Source of the DNA: Patellaria atrata CBS 101060 | Taxonomy: Eukaryota; Ascomycota; Dothideomycetes; Patellariales; Patellariaceae | Assembly (NCBI GenBank): GCA_010093705.1 | Contig: MU006092.1 | Location: forward strand, 502,623-566,622 | Reading direction: 5' to 3' | Length of the DNA: 64,000 bases | In this document: positions 22,881 through 33,135 of the stretch, piece after piece | Position numbering within the stretch: position 1 is the stretch's first letter | Layout: each line of letters begins with the position of its first letter | Made by a program: the position numbers and the translations under genes | Notes under the pieces: generated by a model | Databases searched by the model: none | The model's input: the letters and a program-made list of their open reading frames with translations, nothing else | Told to the model about the DNA's origin: nothing

Positions 22881-23338
22881 ATGAGACACACCACAACCCG
22901 TACCCACCACGCGACCCCCGTCCGCACCACCGCAGCTCGCAAACCATCCCTCCTCTCCCGTCTCCGCGGCCGCCGGACCGCAACACGCCGCTCCACGCGC
23001 GTCACGCCCACGACGACCACGACGACGACAGTGACACAGACGACCAAAACCACTCGCGGACATGGTACGGGTGTGAATGGAGGGGCAAGACAGGGGCATA
23101 GGCGGAAAAGACACGCGAGTCTCGGGGATAAAGTCTCCGGATTGGTGTTGCGGGTTAAGGGGTCTTTGACGGGGAGGAGGGGTGTTAAGGTATGTGCGCT
23201 TTTTTCTTTTCTTGGGGGGCCGAGGGTTGATTTGACTGAGTGAGTGAGTAAGTGCTGATTTTGTTGTAGGCGGCCGGCACGCGTAGGATGCATGGGACTG
23301 ATGGACGTGTTGGACGGGGGACGAGGAGGCGGTATTAG
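22881..23338 (+). CDS. Small basic Thr/Arg-rich protein of unknown function
   Basis: Two exons, 22881-23189 and 23270-23338, total 378 nt for 125 residues. Reading on past the first exon without splicing gives a different, shorter C-terminus. The N-terminal half is dominated by Thr, Arg and His (MRHTTTRTHHATPVRTTAAR, then runs of Thr). The second half contains the block HASLGDKVSGLVLRVKGSL and, after splicing, ends KAAGTRRMHGTDGRVGRGTR. I recall this C-terminal GTRRMHGTDGR ending from small proteins of many filamentous ascomycetes, without an assigned function. The very high positive charge suggests nucleic-acid or membrane-surface binding, but that is a guess. The intron phase and conserved tail make the gene real. 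Confidence 0.8.
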
Positions 23339-23800
23339 ATTTCTCAAGACGGACTTCGCGGTGTCCCGGGTTTGTAAACCGTTTGCGAGGAAGATGACGG
23401 ATTGCAAGTAGATTTGTGTGGAACTCGGGATTGAGAAACGGGGATGTCTTACCCTGGGCTGCGAGCTGTATTTCAATTCTGGTTTTATTTTGCCGGGGTT
23501 TGGTATATGATGTAACCGGCGCCAGGTATACTGAACTGTACGATACGCGAGAGTATGAAATACGGGCGGATAATAGGTGGAAGTGTACGGTTACGGATAG
23601 ATGATACCCTTTTTCATAGTCAATATCGACATAAGATTACCACCTCACCTACCCATGATCAAATGAGCGTACATCGCATCTAGCCTAAATCCTATCGAGT
23701 TCAAACACAAACATAACAGACGCCATAATATAAAACCCATACCTTCCATACCAACGTAAAATCCTATAGCGACATCCTACTTACCCTGACCTTTGTCCAT
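23339..23800. other. Intergenic region between convergent genes
   Basis: About 460 nt between the small basic protein and the 3' end of rnr1; both 3' UTRs should lie here. Nothing else is seen. Confidence 0.55.
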
Positions 23801-26800
23801 CTAACCACTACACATCAAACACTCCTCCTTGTTCTCAATACTACAAGCCAGCACCGCATCGGCATAGATATCCCCCTCCCGCTCCCCGCTGAGGGCCTCC
23901 TTATCCTCTTCCTGACTTGGAGTCTCGACTTCTCCATTCTTGATCCCATCCGCCGCAAGCACTTTAGGACTATCTCCCTCCTTAACATCCGCGGGGAAGG
24001 GAGTTTGTGCAATAGGGTCTTTTGTAGCAGTTCCATTGACACCATTGACCTTCTTAGCGACGGGAGGAGGGGTGGAAGAGGGCGTAGGCACGCCATTGGG
24101 TCCAGTACCATTCGTTCCGTTGGGCGTCTTGGACATATACATGGGTCTTGGCACGGCGGAGGGGGTAGACATGCCGCTGCTGTACCCGCCCTGCGTGCGT
24201 CTCTTTGCCGCTAGCGATCTGTCTCTCGCGACGTTTGTGTCGGCAACCTTGAGCGCTTCCTGATCGACTGTAAACTGGATGGGTGCCGAAGCGGCCATGG
24301 TTCTTAGATAGTACATTCCTGTTTTGAGACCGAGTTTCCAGCCTGCAAAATGCATAGATGTGATCTTACCCATGGTCGGCTCTTTCATATGGATGTTTAA
24401 GGATTGACTTTGATCGATGAATGCGCCTCTATCCGCCGCCATAGTAACGATAGTCCTCTGACTGATCTCCCAGACAGTCTTGTAGAGCGCCTTGATATCA
24501 TCGGGAATATTGGGGATGTTTTGAATCGACCCACCATCGGCGATGATGCGGTTCTTCATGTTATCGGACCAAAGACCCATGTCTACGAGATCTTTGAGGA
24601 GCCAGGGGTTCACAACTTGGAACTCGCCTGCCAACACACGACGGGAGTAAATATTACTCGTGTACGGCTCGAAGCACTCGTTGAAGCCCATGATCTGGGA
24701 CGTCGAGGCCGTCGGCATAGGTGCTACCAACAAACTGTTGTAGACACCGTGCTCTGCTATCTGGGCTTTCAAGGAATCCCAATCCCAGAGGTCGGTGGGT
24801 GTGACGTTCCACATGTCGTACTGAAGGATACCCTGTGAGACGGGGGAGCCATCGTACGATTGATATGTGCCCTTAACTTTCGCGAGCTCCATTGATGCGG
24901 TGAGAGCGGCGTGGTAAATAGTCTCGAAGATCTGGATGTTGAGGAGTTTGGCTTCAGGGGAATCAAAGGGGTAGCGGAGGGCGAGGAATGCATCTGCTAG
25001 ACCCTGCACACCGACTGCGATGGGTCGGTGGCGGAAATTGCTCTTCTTTGCTTCTGGTACGGGATAATGGTTTACGTCGATGATTTTGTTGAGGTTCTTT
25101 ACGACGACTTGTGTGACTTCGTGAAGTTTTTGGAAGTCGTACTGTGCATTGTGGATGTCCACATAAGTTGGTAATGCGATAGAGGCGAGATTGCAAACAG
25201 CAACTTCGTCTGGTGCGGTGTACTCGACGATTTCTGTACAAAGATTGGAGCTACGGATAGTACCAAGGTTCTTTTGGTTGCTCTTCCTGTTGCAAGCGTC
25301 TTTGTACAACATGAAAGGGTTTCCAGTTTCGGTTTGTGCCTCAAGGATAGCATACCACAGTTTCTGAGCTCTCACGGTCTCACGACCACGACCCTCACGC
25401 TCATACCTAAGATAAGGACTTAGCAACGGACATCCGTAGTAGATTTTACATGTTACTCACCTTTCATAGAGTTCTTCAAACTCATCACCATATACATCGG
25501 CCAAACCAGGGGCCTCGTTAGGGCAGAATAGAGTCCACTGACCATTTTGCTCAACACGCTTCATGAACAAATCTGGAATCCAAAGAGCATAGAACAGATC
25601 ACGGGCCCGAACTTCTTCTTTACCGTGATTCTTCCTTAAATCTAGGAAAGGGAAGATATCCGCATGCCAGGGTTCAAGATAAACGGCAAAGGCACCAGGA
25701 CGTTTATTACCACCCTGGTCGACGTAACGTGCGGTGTTATTGTACACCCTCAACATTGGTACAAGGCCGTTAGATGAGCCGTTCGTACCAGCAATATACG
25801 AGCCGGAAGCTCGAATCCGGTGAACATTGAAACCGATACCGCCTGCAGTCTTTGAGATCAAAGCGCAGGTCTTGAGAGTGTCGTAAATACCCTCTATGCT
25901 ATCGTCCTTCATGTCGATGAGGAAACACGACGCTAACTGAGGTTGTGGTGTTCCTGCATTGAAAAGTGTTGGAGATGCATGAGTGAAATATTTGTTCGAC
26001 ATGAGGTTGTACGTCTCGATGGCGCCCTCGATATCCTCACCATGGATACCAACAGCAACACGCATGATCATGTGTTGGGGACGTTCGGCTACCTGGCCGT
26101 CTAGACGAAGAAGATATGATCGCTCTAGCGTCTTGAATCCGAAGTATTGGTAGTTGAAGTCGCGATCGTAAACAATGGCTGAGTTCAGCTCATCTGCATG
26201 CTTCATGACAATGTCGTAGGTCTCTTTCGAGATCATGGGTGCCGCCTTGTTGTTCTTGGGGTTGATATAATTGTACAAATCAGTAATTACAGCGGAGAAT
26301 TGTTTCTTCGTCTGTTTGTGTAGGTTTGAGACGGCAATACGGGCTGCTAGGATAGCATAGTCGGGGTGGGTTACTGTCATGTATGCTGCAGTCTCAGCGG
26401 CCTTGAAATAGAGTTAGTATCAAAGATCGGACCACGATATGTCCAAGGAGATACAGGATTGAAGGTCAATGGGTTGAAACATACCAAGTTGTCGAGTTCG
26501 ATAGTGGTCACCCCTTGGTATACTCCGGATATAACTTTCTGTGTGATTGCGGCAGCATCGACATGCTCAGGGTCAAGGCCGTAACATAATCTGGACACAC
26601 GTGCTGTGATCTTGTCGAACTGTACCCGCTCTTTGCGGCCATCTAGGAATTATGTTAACTCTTGTGGAATAGATGATTTGTTGTCAAAGTGTTCTACGTT
26701 CACACGGGAAGAATCGTCGCGTTGCCGGAACCGTGGGATAGGGACCTCTATGCGTTGCGATTCAGATAACTAATTAAAAGTATACATACCACGTTTATAG

Positions 26801-26808
26801 ACAAACAT
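23801..26808 (-). CDS. rnr1: Ribonucleoside-diphosphate reductase large subunit
   Basis: Class Ia ribonucleotide reductase alpha subunit, which makes dNDPs for DNA replication and repair. Four exons on the minus strand: 26808-26790, 26642-26485, 26401-25461 and 25406-23801, totalling 2724 nt for 907 residues. Exon 1 is only 19 nt (MFVYKR plus one base). The ATP-cone begins [14 protein letters not shown]; the allosteric and active-site blocks include [44 protein letters not shown] and [18 protein letters not shown]. The chain ends in the redox-shuttle CLMCSG. Between the catalytic domain and that tail is a linker of about 130 residues rich in Asn, Gly, Pro, Thr and acidic residues, longer than in yeast Rnr1. 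A palindromic MBF-type site lies about 233 nt upstream. Confidence 0.98.
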
Positions 26809-27040
26809 TCTCAATAGAGGCCTCTCAATGTAGACCTAAGAAGCTGAGTGCAGGACGGAAGGAAAGTGAAGACTGTTTCCTTTCAAGGTATGGAGAGTAG
26901 ATAGTGTATAAGGTATGGTGAGTTCTCAGATAGATATGAGATTCAATTATGAGTTTTCTGCTGACCTGCAGTATCCTTGAAGTGGATGTTTATGCAGGTA
27001 AGACAGAGGGGTGGATAGAAGTTTATAAACTACCTTACAG

Positions 27041-27053
27041 ACGCGCCTCGCGT
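27041..27053. promoter_or_regulatory. Palindromic MCB/MBF-type site (ACGCG-CCT-CGCGT)
   Basis: ACGCG and its inverted copy CGCGT are separated by three bases. ACGCG is the core of the MluI cell-cycle box bound by the Swi6-Mbp1 type MBF complex in fungi, which drives RNR1 and other S-phase genes. The site lies about 233 nt upstream of the rnr1 ATG, a sensible promoter position. A further ACGCG-containing string occurs at about 27176. Binding is an inference from motif and gene identity. Confidence 0.6.
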
Positions 27054-28410
27054 GCGGCACGCTTGGCGTGTTTTCCACTTTAATTCCTAATCAGCCAAGC
27101 ATCTCTGCTACACCACTTCCCAGCCTGTATTCACGCCTCTCAGTTGCACGGGCAAACAAACATATTAACTGCATGAACGCGCGATCACGGGCTTCCATTT
27201 ATTCATCTACAAATCATCGCGAGGCCATCTTGAAACTCCCAAGGTTGTTCATTATCAGAGGCCTCTTCCGCTCGTTCTTGATGTAATATGTAATCCGTTT
27301 GGACTGCGGTATGTCAGACTACTCTAAAACTGGAAGGGATATCATCTCACTCCTCTTATGTCCGGAAGTATAGGCCAAAGCACTTGGGTTACATCCCGCC
27401 TATCTCATCTACAATCTCAGTACCGCGGTTAGCCATTCTTCTCAGTTAAACTCTTGCGACAAGAAGCATAGGGGTTGGGCAAAGAAGGTGACTATTGCTT
27501 CAATCTCTTAAACAATGTTTACTCCAAGGTTATCGGGTCCTATCATGAGATCATAAGAGCTCTATTCATTCCACTTAGGGGTGCTGTACTGCTGTACTGT
27601 TCAATTTCTACGTGAATCTGATTTCAGTGCAGTACATCTAGGTACTACGATATTCGCCAAAGTAGGTCGAGTACTGGGCAGGAAGATCCCTCACCATGCC
27701 GAGCGGTCGAAGTTATTAAGCTCTCTACGGGACCTTGTAACTGTTTTGGACATGTCAAGGGTCGATGGTGTGCGACATTGGACGAACTCTACAAGAATCG
27801 ATCAACCAGAGAAAAGCTATTGCTGGGATCCGATTGTACATCTTATACTACGCCCAAGGTAATACCAACAGGTATCTTCGTGTATTTCGTCTGTCGATCC
27901 CTCACAGCTTTCCCTGCCGTAATATGAACAACGGGCACAAAAGCGATTGAGGTTCCTTCTTCCTATTTGCCGAGACTCTTTATCTGTCCCTCATGCTCAG
28001 CCATAACTGTACCTGACAGCTACACTAATATTGAAAACGGTGTAAGACACTGCCATAGAACTATCATAAGCTAAAGATATGGTTCAGCGTACGATAGTCT
28101 CCCAGTTCTAAATTACCCAACTTGCGCCGCCTTCCATTAACATCTATATCGAATAAGATTTCACCTTAGCTTGTTTCTCCAGTTAAGCATACCACAAAAG
28201 ATAATAAGTGTTCATGAGGAAATATACTAACCAGTTACAATACGACCGAGAGATTATTGGCAGTAATAATGGCTATAATTCGAAGTAAACTTGAAATAAG
28301 GAAAGTGGTCCCGTACCCATAGTCCTCTCCTATTGTACTTTCATTTTATCTTGCTTGGTGTTTTTGAAACTAGATAAACATATTCCTCTGCTTTATCTTA
28401 TCCACATAAC

Positions 28411-28439
28411 AAATTCAAATTCAAATTCAAATTCAAATT
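28411..28439 (+). repeat. AAATTC microsatellite
   Basis: Nearly five perfect copies of AAATTC, followed directly by an A-rich tract. Confidence 0.85.
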
Positions 28440-28541
28440 AAAAAAAAAAGAAAAAAGAACAGATAAGGTAAAACAGTGTAAAAAGTTCCAAAATTAAAAA
28501 CAGTTCCCCCCGCCGAAGCGGAGGTACATCTGCCCTCCTCC

Positions 28542-28629
28542 CCTTGGGGAGGCTCGAACTCGGGGCCTCGGGGTTATATATTTAAAGGATGGGACATACG
28601 TACGTTACTATTCGGTTATGGCCCCGAAG
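28542..28629 (-). repeat. tRNA-like (SINE-like or tRNA-pseudogene) element
   Basis: Read on the minus strand, the element starts CTTCGGGG and ends CCCCAAGG, a terminal stem of eight positions with one mismatch and one wobble. It contains an A-box-like stretch near its start and a B-box-like GAGTTCGAGCC near its end, 88 nt in all. The D and T arms do not fold well, so it is not a working tRNA gene. T-rich sequence follows downstream. A 90-nt element of the same plan lies at 47869-47958. Confidence 0.4.
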
Positions 28630-29189
28630 TGATGAATGTTCCTGCAGGTGGTGCTTGAAAGGCGGAAACGTGGACGCGGGATGCAACTCGTTAGCCCATA
28701 TATCATATCAGTAATAATATAGGAGTAGGAAAGTGTTTTTGCTATTATACGTAAAGACAATACCTAGTAAGGAAAGTGGGTTTAGGGCTGAGGCTCTCTT
28801 ACAGTTATACTTTTCTTACCTTACGACCTTTGGAGCATCAACGGTGCCTGAGCAACAATACATAGGTAGGAAAGTCCTATTAGTCATTGCAAAATCTTGA
28901 TTTCTTTTATGCTTTTGTTTTGCATACAGTTTGATCTGTGCCTTCTTTTAGCCATTGTCGTTCTGATTCTCTCCTTCCGGATTTCTTTAGTCGTCGCTTC
29001 TCAGGGGTTAGAGAGCATATCCCATATTTGTGAAGGCAGTTGCAATGATACTCACTTGTCCCTCGACAATAAATACCTTCTTTCTCTCTCATAATCTCAT
29101 CAAAACTTCATTTCACGTTCTCTTTCGCCTGATCATTCTCCATTCTCGATCTCCAGTTCCATCCAGTCAATACCATTCTACTCTCTTTA

Positions 29190-29720
29190 CTATAGAACTT
29201 TTTATCAAACATGTACTTTCTGGCCTGCGAACCGTTCTCTTCTTATTCTGCTTCAGATCAACTGTCTTAGGTACTGACTTTCCTCATCACGCTGAAACCT
29301 ATGCACCTAGATGTTATCTCTCGGCGATTGCGAAAATACGAAGCACGACTGGGATGATAGGCACGAGTCAAATAGTAACGGAACAGATTACCGCTCATCA
29401 TCAGGAGTATCAGAAAGATTGCCCTTAATCGGACCTGAGGATCTTCTCTTGAAGTATCTATGGAATCATTACCATTCTTCGAACACTCGTGCAAGAATCT
29501 GAAGGGAGACCACTCCAACGAGGACAAAAAGTTCGCCTTCTACACGTTCCAGATGTTGGGCAACTTTCACGATACTCTTCCAATCACTCAAGACGCCATC
29601 GAGATTGCTGCAACATACATCTCCAGCCAAGCGCCAATATAATTTCCATGTTACCGCCGCCAACGAACGGCAAGAAAAGTCCTCACCAACTACAACACAC
29701 GAGCGTAACCGAATCATAAC
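29190..29720 (+). pseudogene. Decayed copy of the secreted protein gene at 56-57.8 kb
   Basis: Part of this stretch matches the broken secreted-protein gene on the other strand at 55954-57803. DNA around 29510-29560 is nearly identical to the corresponding part of that gene and encodes EDKKFAFYTFQMLGNFHD. Upstream, weaker similarity covers a WD...LLLKYLWNHY region, preceded by a signal-peptide-like hydrophobic stretch near 29215-29275. Similarity fades after about 29700. Several breaks and loss of the 3' half show it is not functional. The family is unknown to me. Confidence 0.6.
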
Positions 29721-30572
29721 TGACAACCAATCCCCTCATCGAAGTCACAAGTAATGCGTATGGCCCCTCATCCCCCTCAACCCTGGACCCTATACTAACA
29801 CCCTCCCAGGAACTTGACTACAACCATACCGACTGCCTAAGCATCGAGTTTTCAAACCCCTTTCTCACCTTCCCAGGAGCGAGGAGCTAACCCAATACCA
29901 AAACGACGACCTCGCGAAGAGTCTACGAGCTATGTTATCGGTGTGAAACCCTCCTGTTTTGTTCGGTACGATGCATCGGGACTCTGATACCTTACCTTAC
30001 CTTACTCTCACACACACACACTCTTTCATATCGATCTGCCCGCGATATATGACACCCCGACTAGCCCCGCCGCAATTATTCTCCACCTCGTCGGAGATCT
30101 ATCCATTGGATAGGACGTGGTTCTAGGCCATCACCGAGTGCATACCTGTATCGAGGGACACTGTGTAGCGGGTCCTAGATTGTACCTTAAGGAACTGCTT
30201 ACACACATCACACATCACACCTTACGCTCTCACTGTCGGGACTCGCTTCCATGAATTTGAGTAATTCAAAGCGAGGGGTACCGAGGAGTTTGGGCAGATA
30301 CTGGTATGAGATGAGTAGGGAGATGAAGATGGGGGGTGCAGAGTGTGTTGATTGTGAGGGTTTGGGACGTGATAGCTGATACCTCAAAAGGAAAAAAAAG
30401 AACAATTGCACTCTGTACTCCTTTGATATTAGCGTGGAAGAATAGAAGAATCGATCGATGTTCAGATGGATCTGAGGACATACTGAGCTTGACATAACCA
30501 TATGTATATCATCCACCTCATACTATCCCCACAACAAGCACACAGGAAACTCCCTTATCACCCAGCTCATCA
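29721..30572. other. Intergenic region left of assembly gap
   Basis: About 850 nt with a short CTTAC repeat at about 29992 and a CA dinucleotide run near 30008. The part next to the gap may contain the 3' end of the SET gene, but nothing in it can be matched to that family. Confidence 0.45.
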
Positions 30573-30857
30573 NNNNNNNNNNNNNNNNNNNNNNNNNNNN
30601 NNNNNNNNNNNNNNNNNNNNNNNNNNNNNNNNNNNNNNNNNNNNNNNNNNNNNNNNNNNNNNNNNNNNNNNNNNNNNNNNNNNNNNNNNNNNNNNNNNNN
30701 NNNNNNNNNNNNNNNNNNNNNNNNNNNNNNNNNNNNNNNNNNNNNNNNNNNNNNNNNNNNNNNNNNNNNNNNNNNNNNNNNNNNNNNNNNNNNNNNNNNN
30801 NNNNNNNNNNNNNNNNNNNNNNNNNNNNNNNNNNNNNNNNNNNNNNNNNNNNNNNNN
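30573..30857. other. Assembly gap (285 N)
   Basis: A run of unknown bases at a scaffold join. It interrupts the minus-strand SET-domain gene; the real size of the missing piece is unknown. Confidence 0.99.
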
Positions 30858-32163
30858 CATCATCCCCATGCGCCGCACAAGCAACAGCCTGCAGCCCATA
30901 CGGCTCATCCAGAAACCCATGGAGCCCTTGCTGCTCATACATCTCGATAAGGCGGAGACCTTGGACGGGATCCCCGGCGGACGGGGAGCTCCAGTCGCTG
31001 AGGGTGGATTGCAGGGAGAGGAGGGCGGTGAGAGCGGAGTCGGAGGAGGGGTCGGTGCAGCGGGAGCAGGTACAGGTGAAACCGAAGCCGGTATGGAAGA
31101 TGGATTGGCGGGTTGGGGTGGGGACGAGGGGGAGGGTGTCTGGGGGGTTAGCTTGGGGGGTTGTGAGGGGAGGGGATATGTATGGGTGCGGAAGAGGAGA
31201 AGATAGGTGGGAAGAAGAGGATGAGGGGGAAAGGGGGTGGTAAGGGAGTAGATACATGGGGACTTTTTATAGGTTTTGGAGAAGAGATGACTTACAAGCG
31301 ATATTGATCTCCTCCCCGGGCTTAATCTCCCTCACAGCGTGCACATGATGCGTCAGATTCTCCGGATCGAGATAATACATCGCATTCGGCCCGCAGTCAT
31401 GATTGATCCTCGCCGCTTCCGGGAACACCGCTAGATGCATCTGTCCGCCCACCTGGATCTCGAAGGCATTAGTCTTCATCACGTCCTGCACCACAAGATG
31501 AGGCGCATTAAACAGCGTCGCTAGGCTCAAGAATGCGTCCCTCGTCCGGGTAGGTAGCTGATCGACCGCTTTTCGCAAGAACGCCTCCCGCTCTAACACT
31601 GGGAAGACATCCTCATCCGCCATCGCGAAGTCCATGTGCGCGAGCAGTACGGGGGTCGTGACGAGAATTCTATTGCCCCTTTGAAATTTAGATTCGGCGA
31701 CCATGCCGATGCCTTTGTTTGGCATCTTGCGGGTTGACCAGGCGGTCGTGGGTTTGTTGATTCCGTCTAGCACTTCAGGGGAATGGAACGGAGGGAGACT
31801 TTTGAATGATTCAGCTATCTTCCGGGTGGTAAATATTGATATCCCTCGTCCTCCGGCGAATTCGGCGTTTGTGTATATGCATAATTCTTCGTCAAGACCC
31901 TTTCGTAGGCCGGTGCAAAGCGGCTCATACGGCCACAAGCTGTGCTTGCGCTCAAGGGTTGAACTGGCATCCTCGTTAAATATTTCCTCGTCATCCGTGG
32001 AGGTGACATTGCTGCTATGACTGTTTATACAAGTATTATATGAAAAGAAAATCTGATTATCATTACGACAGGACACTGTAGATGTATCAAGAAACACAGA
32101 TGAGCATGAAATTAGCGAAGCGTGCAAGACCAGCAGGCATACGAAAGAGAAAAGGTCCGCCAT
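30858..32163 (-). CDS. SMYD-like SET-domain protein with N-terminal signal peptide, cut by gap
   Basis: Probable lysine methyltransferase of the split-SET (SMYD/Set5-like) type. Exon 1 is 32163-31296. After a GT-AG intron, exon 2 starts at 31139 and enters the gap at 30858. The first 22 residues (MADLFSFVCLLVLHASLISC) look like a cleavable signal peptide. SET elements follow: GIGMVAESKFQRGNRILVTTP, where the usual GRG-type loop reads NKGIGMVA; RINHDCGPNAMYYLD, the NHxCxPN substrate/SAM pocket; and HAVREIKPGEEINIAYT, the GEEI-Y motif, completed only by splicing. The post-SET-like Cys cluster is FGFTCTCSRCTDP. A helical C-terminal part continues to the gap. The catalytic core seems intact. A secreted or ER-lumen destination is unusual for a histone-methyltransferase fold. 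Confidence 0.85.
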
Positions 32164-33135
32164 GTCTGAAATAAGGAAAGAGGTTTGAGAAACAAAAAAT
32201 ATGAAAGAAATAGATGTTCACATCGAAGCGCCATCGTTAGATATCGAGACCGAGAGATGTTGTTTGATCGATGTTTCAGGTTTCGGGGACATCGAAGCTT
32301 CGTTTTAGCCCCCTGCCCCTGAGAATGGAATCCGTCTAAGCCGCATTTGGTAAAAAGGAAACGACCAGCTACAACTACTCATAGCACCGACTACACCACA
32401 AGAACAATAATCACGTTCACATAGATCCTAAATAGATATGATGGATAATTATAAGCATCCAAGCGAGAAGCACGATATGGGCATGTCCTTGGATAGATAT
32501 TACTACTTAATGTGGATAACTACTACTGCAACCTACTACCTTTGACAGGATACCTATCATAACGGCTTACAACTCTCCCATATCCTCAGATCATTTTCCG
32601 TAATCACTCCAGTATGGGCAGCTTACAACTACTACACATCCTCGGATCTCATACCCGTAATCACACACACGTTAGAAACACTGACATCACCTTCTCAACG
32701 GCACTATCTCCACAACATCGTCTCAACGGTCAAGGGGGTAAACACTCGATTCCTATCATTAGTCCGTATAGGCCACACGCTACATATAAGCGCAAGCCAT
32801 TCCAAGAATGAATCTATCCCAATTATTGAAATCAACACCAATTTGACCGGTACCAAGACGCCTCATATGAAAGCTTCCGACCCATGAACTCCATCTACAT
32901 GCCAGCCAAGATACGCCAACAAGATGAGAACCCGAGATGCATGCAGCCTTTAAGCAACCCAAAAGCTTACTCCAAGATGCTCCGGCGCTAGAATGATGAC
33001 TTGGTAGGATGACTCCGAGGATGTAATGTTAAGAAAACTTCATGATATAGGAAAACGGGAAGGTAAGCCTAGAGGGGAGACCGGGGATTGGGGTATATTT
33101 TAACACAAGGGTATATTGTCCCAGAGGATGACTTC
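32164..33135. other. Intergenic region
   Basis: About 970 nt between the SET gene promoter and the 3' end of the DENN gene, both on the minus strand. Direct near-repeats of TACAACT...CCTCGGATCTCAT / TACAACTCTCCCATATCCTC type occur near 32570-32650. No gene is supported. Confidence 0.5.

Larger units (their letters stand above)
26809..29189. other. 2.4-kb spacer with rnr1 promoter and repeats
   Basis: Holds the rnr1 promoter (MBF-like palindrome at 27041), an AAATTC microsatellite near 28411 and a tRNA-like element on the minus strand at 28542-28629. Frames at 27068-27286, 27581-27862 and 28897-29092 are short and without family character. I see no gene here. Confidence 0.55.

Noticed and set aside
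28542-28629. Functional tRNA gene
   Set aside because: B-box-like sequence is present, but D and T stems do not pair and no anticodon arm of normal size forms.
30502-31206. Plus-strand open frame crossing the N run
   Set aside because: Open only because unknown bases cannot create stops; the coding strand is minus (SET gene).
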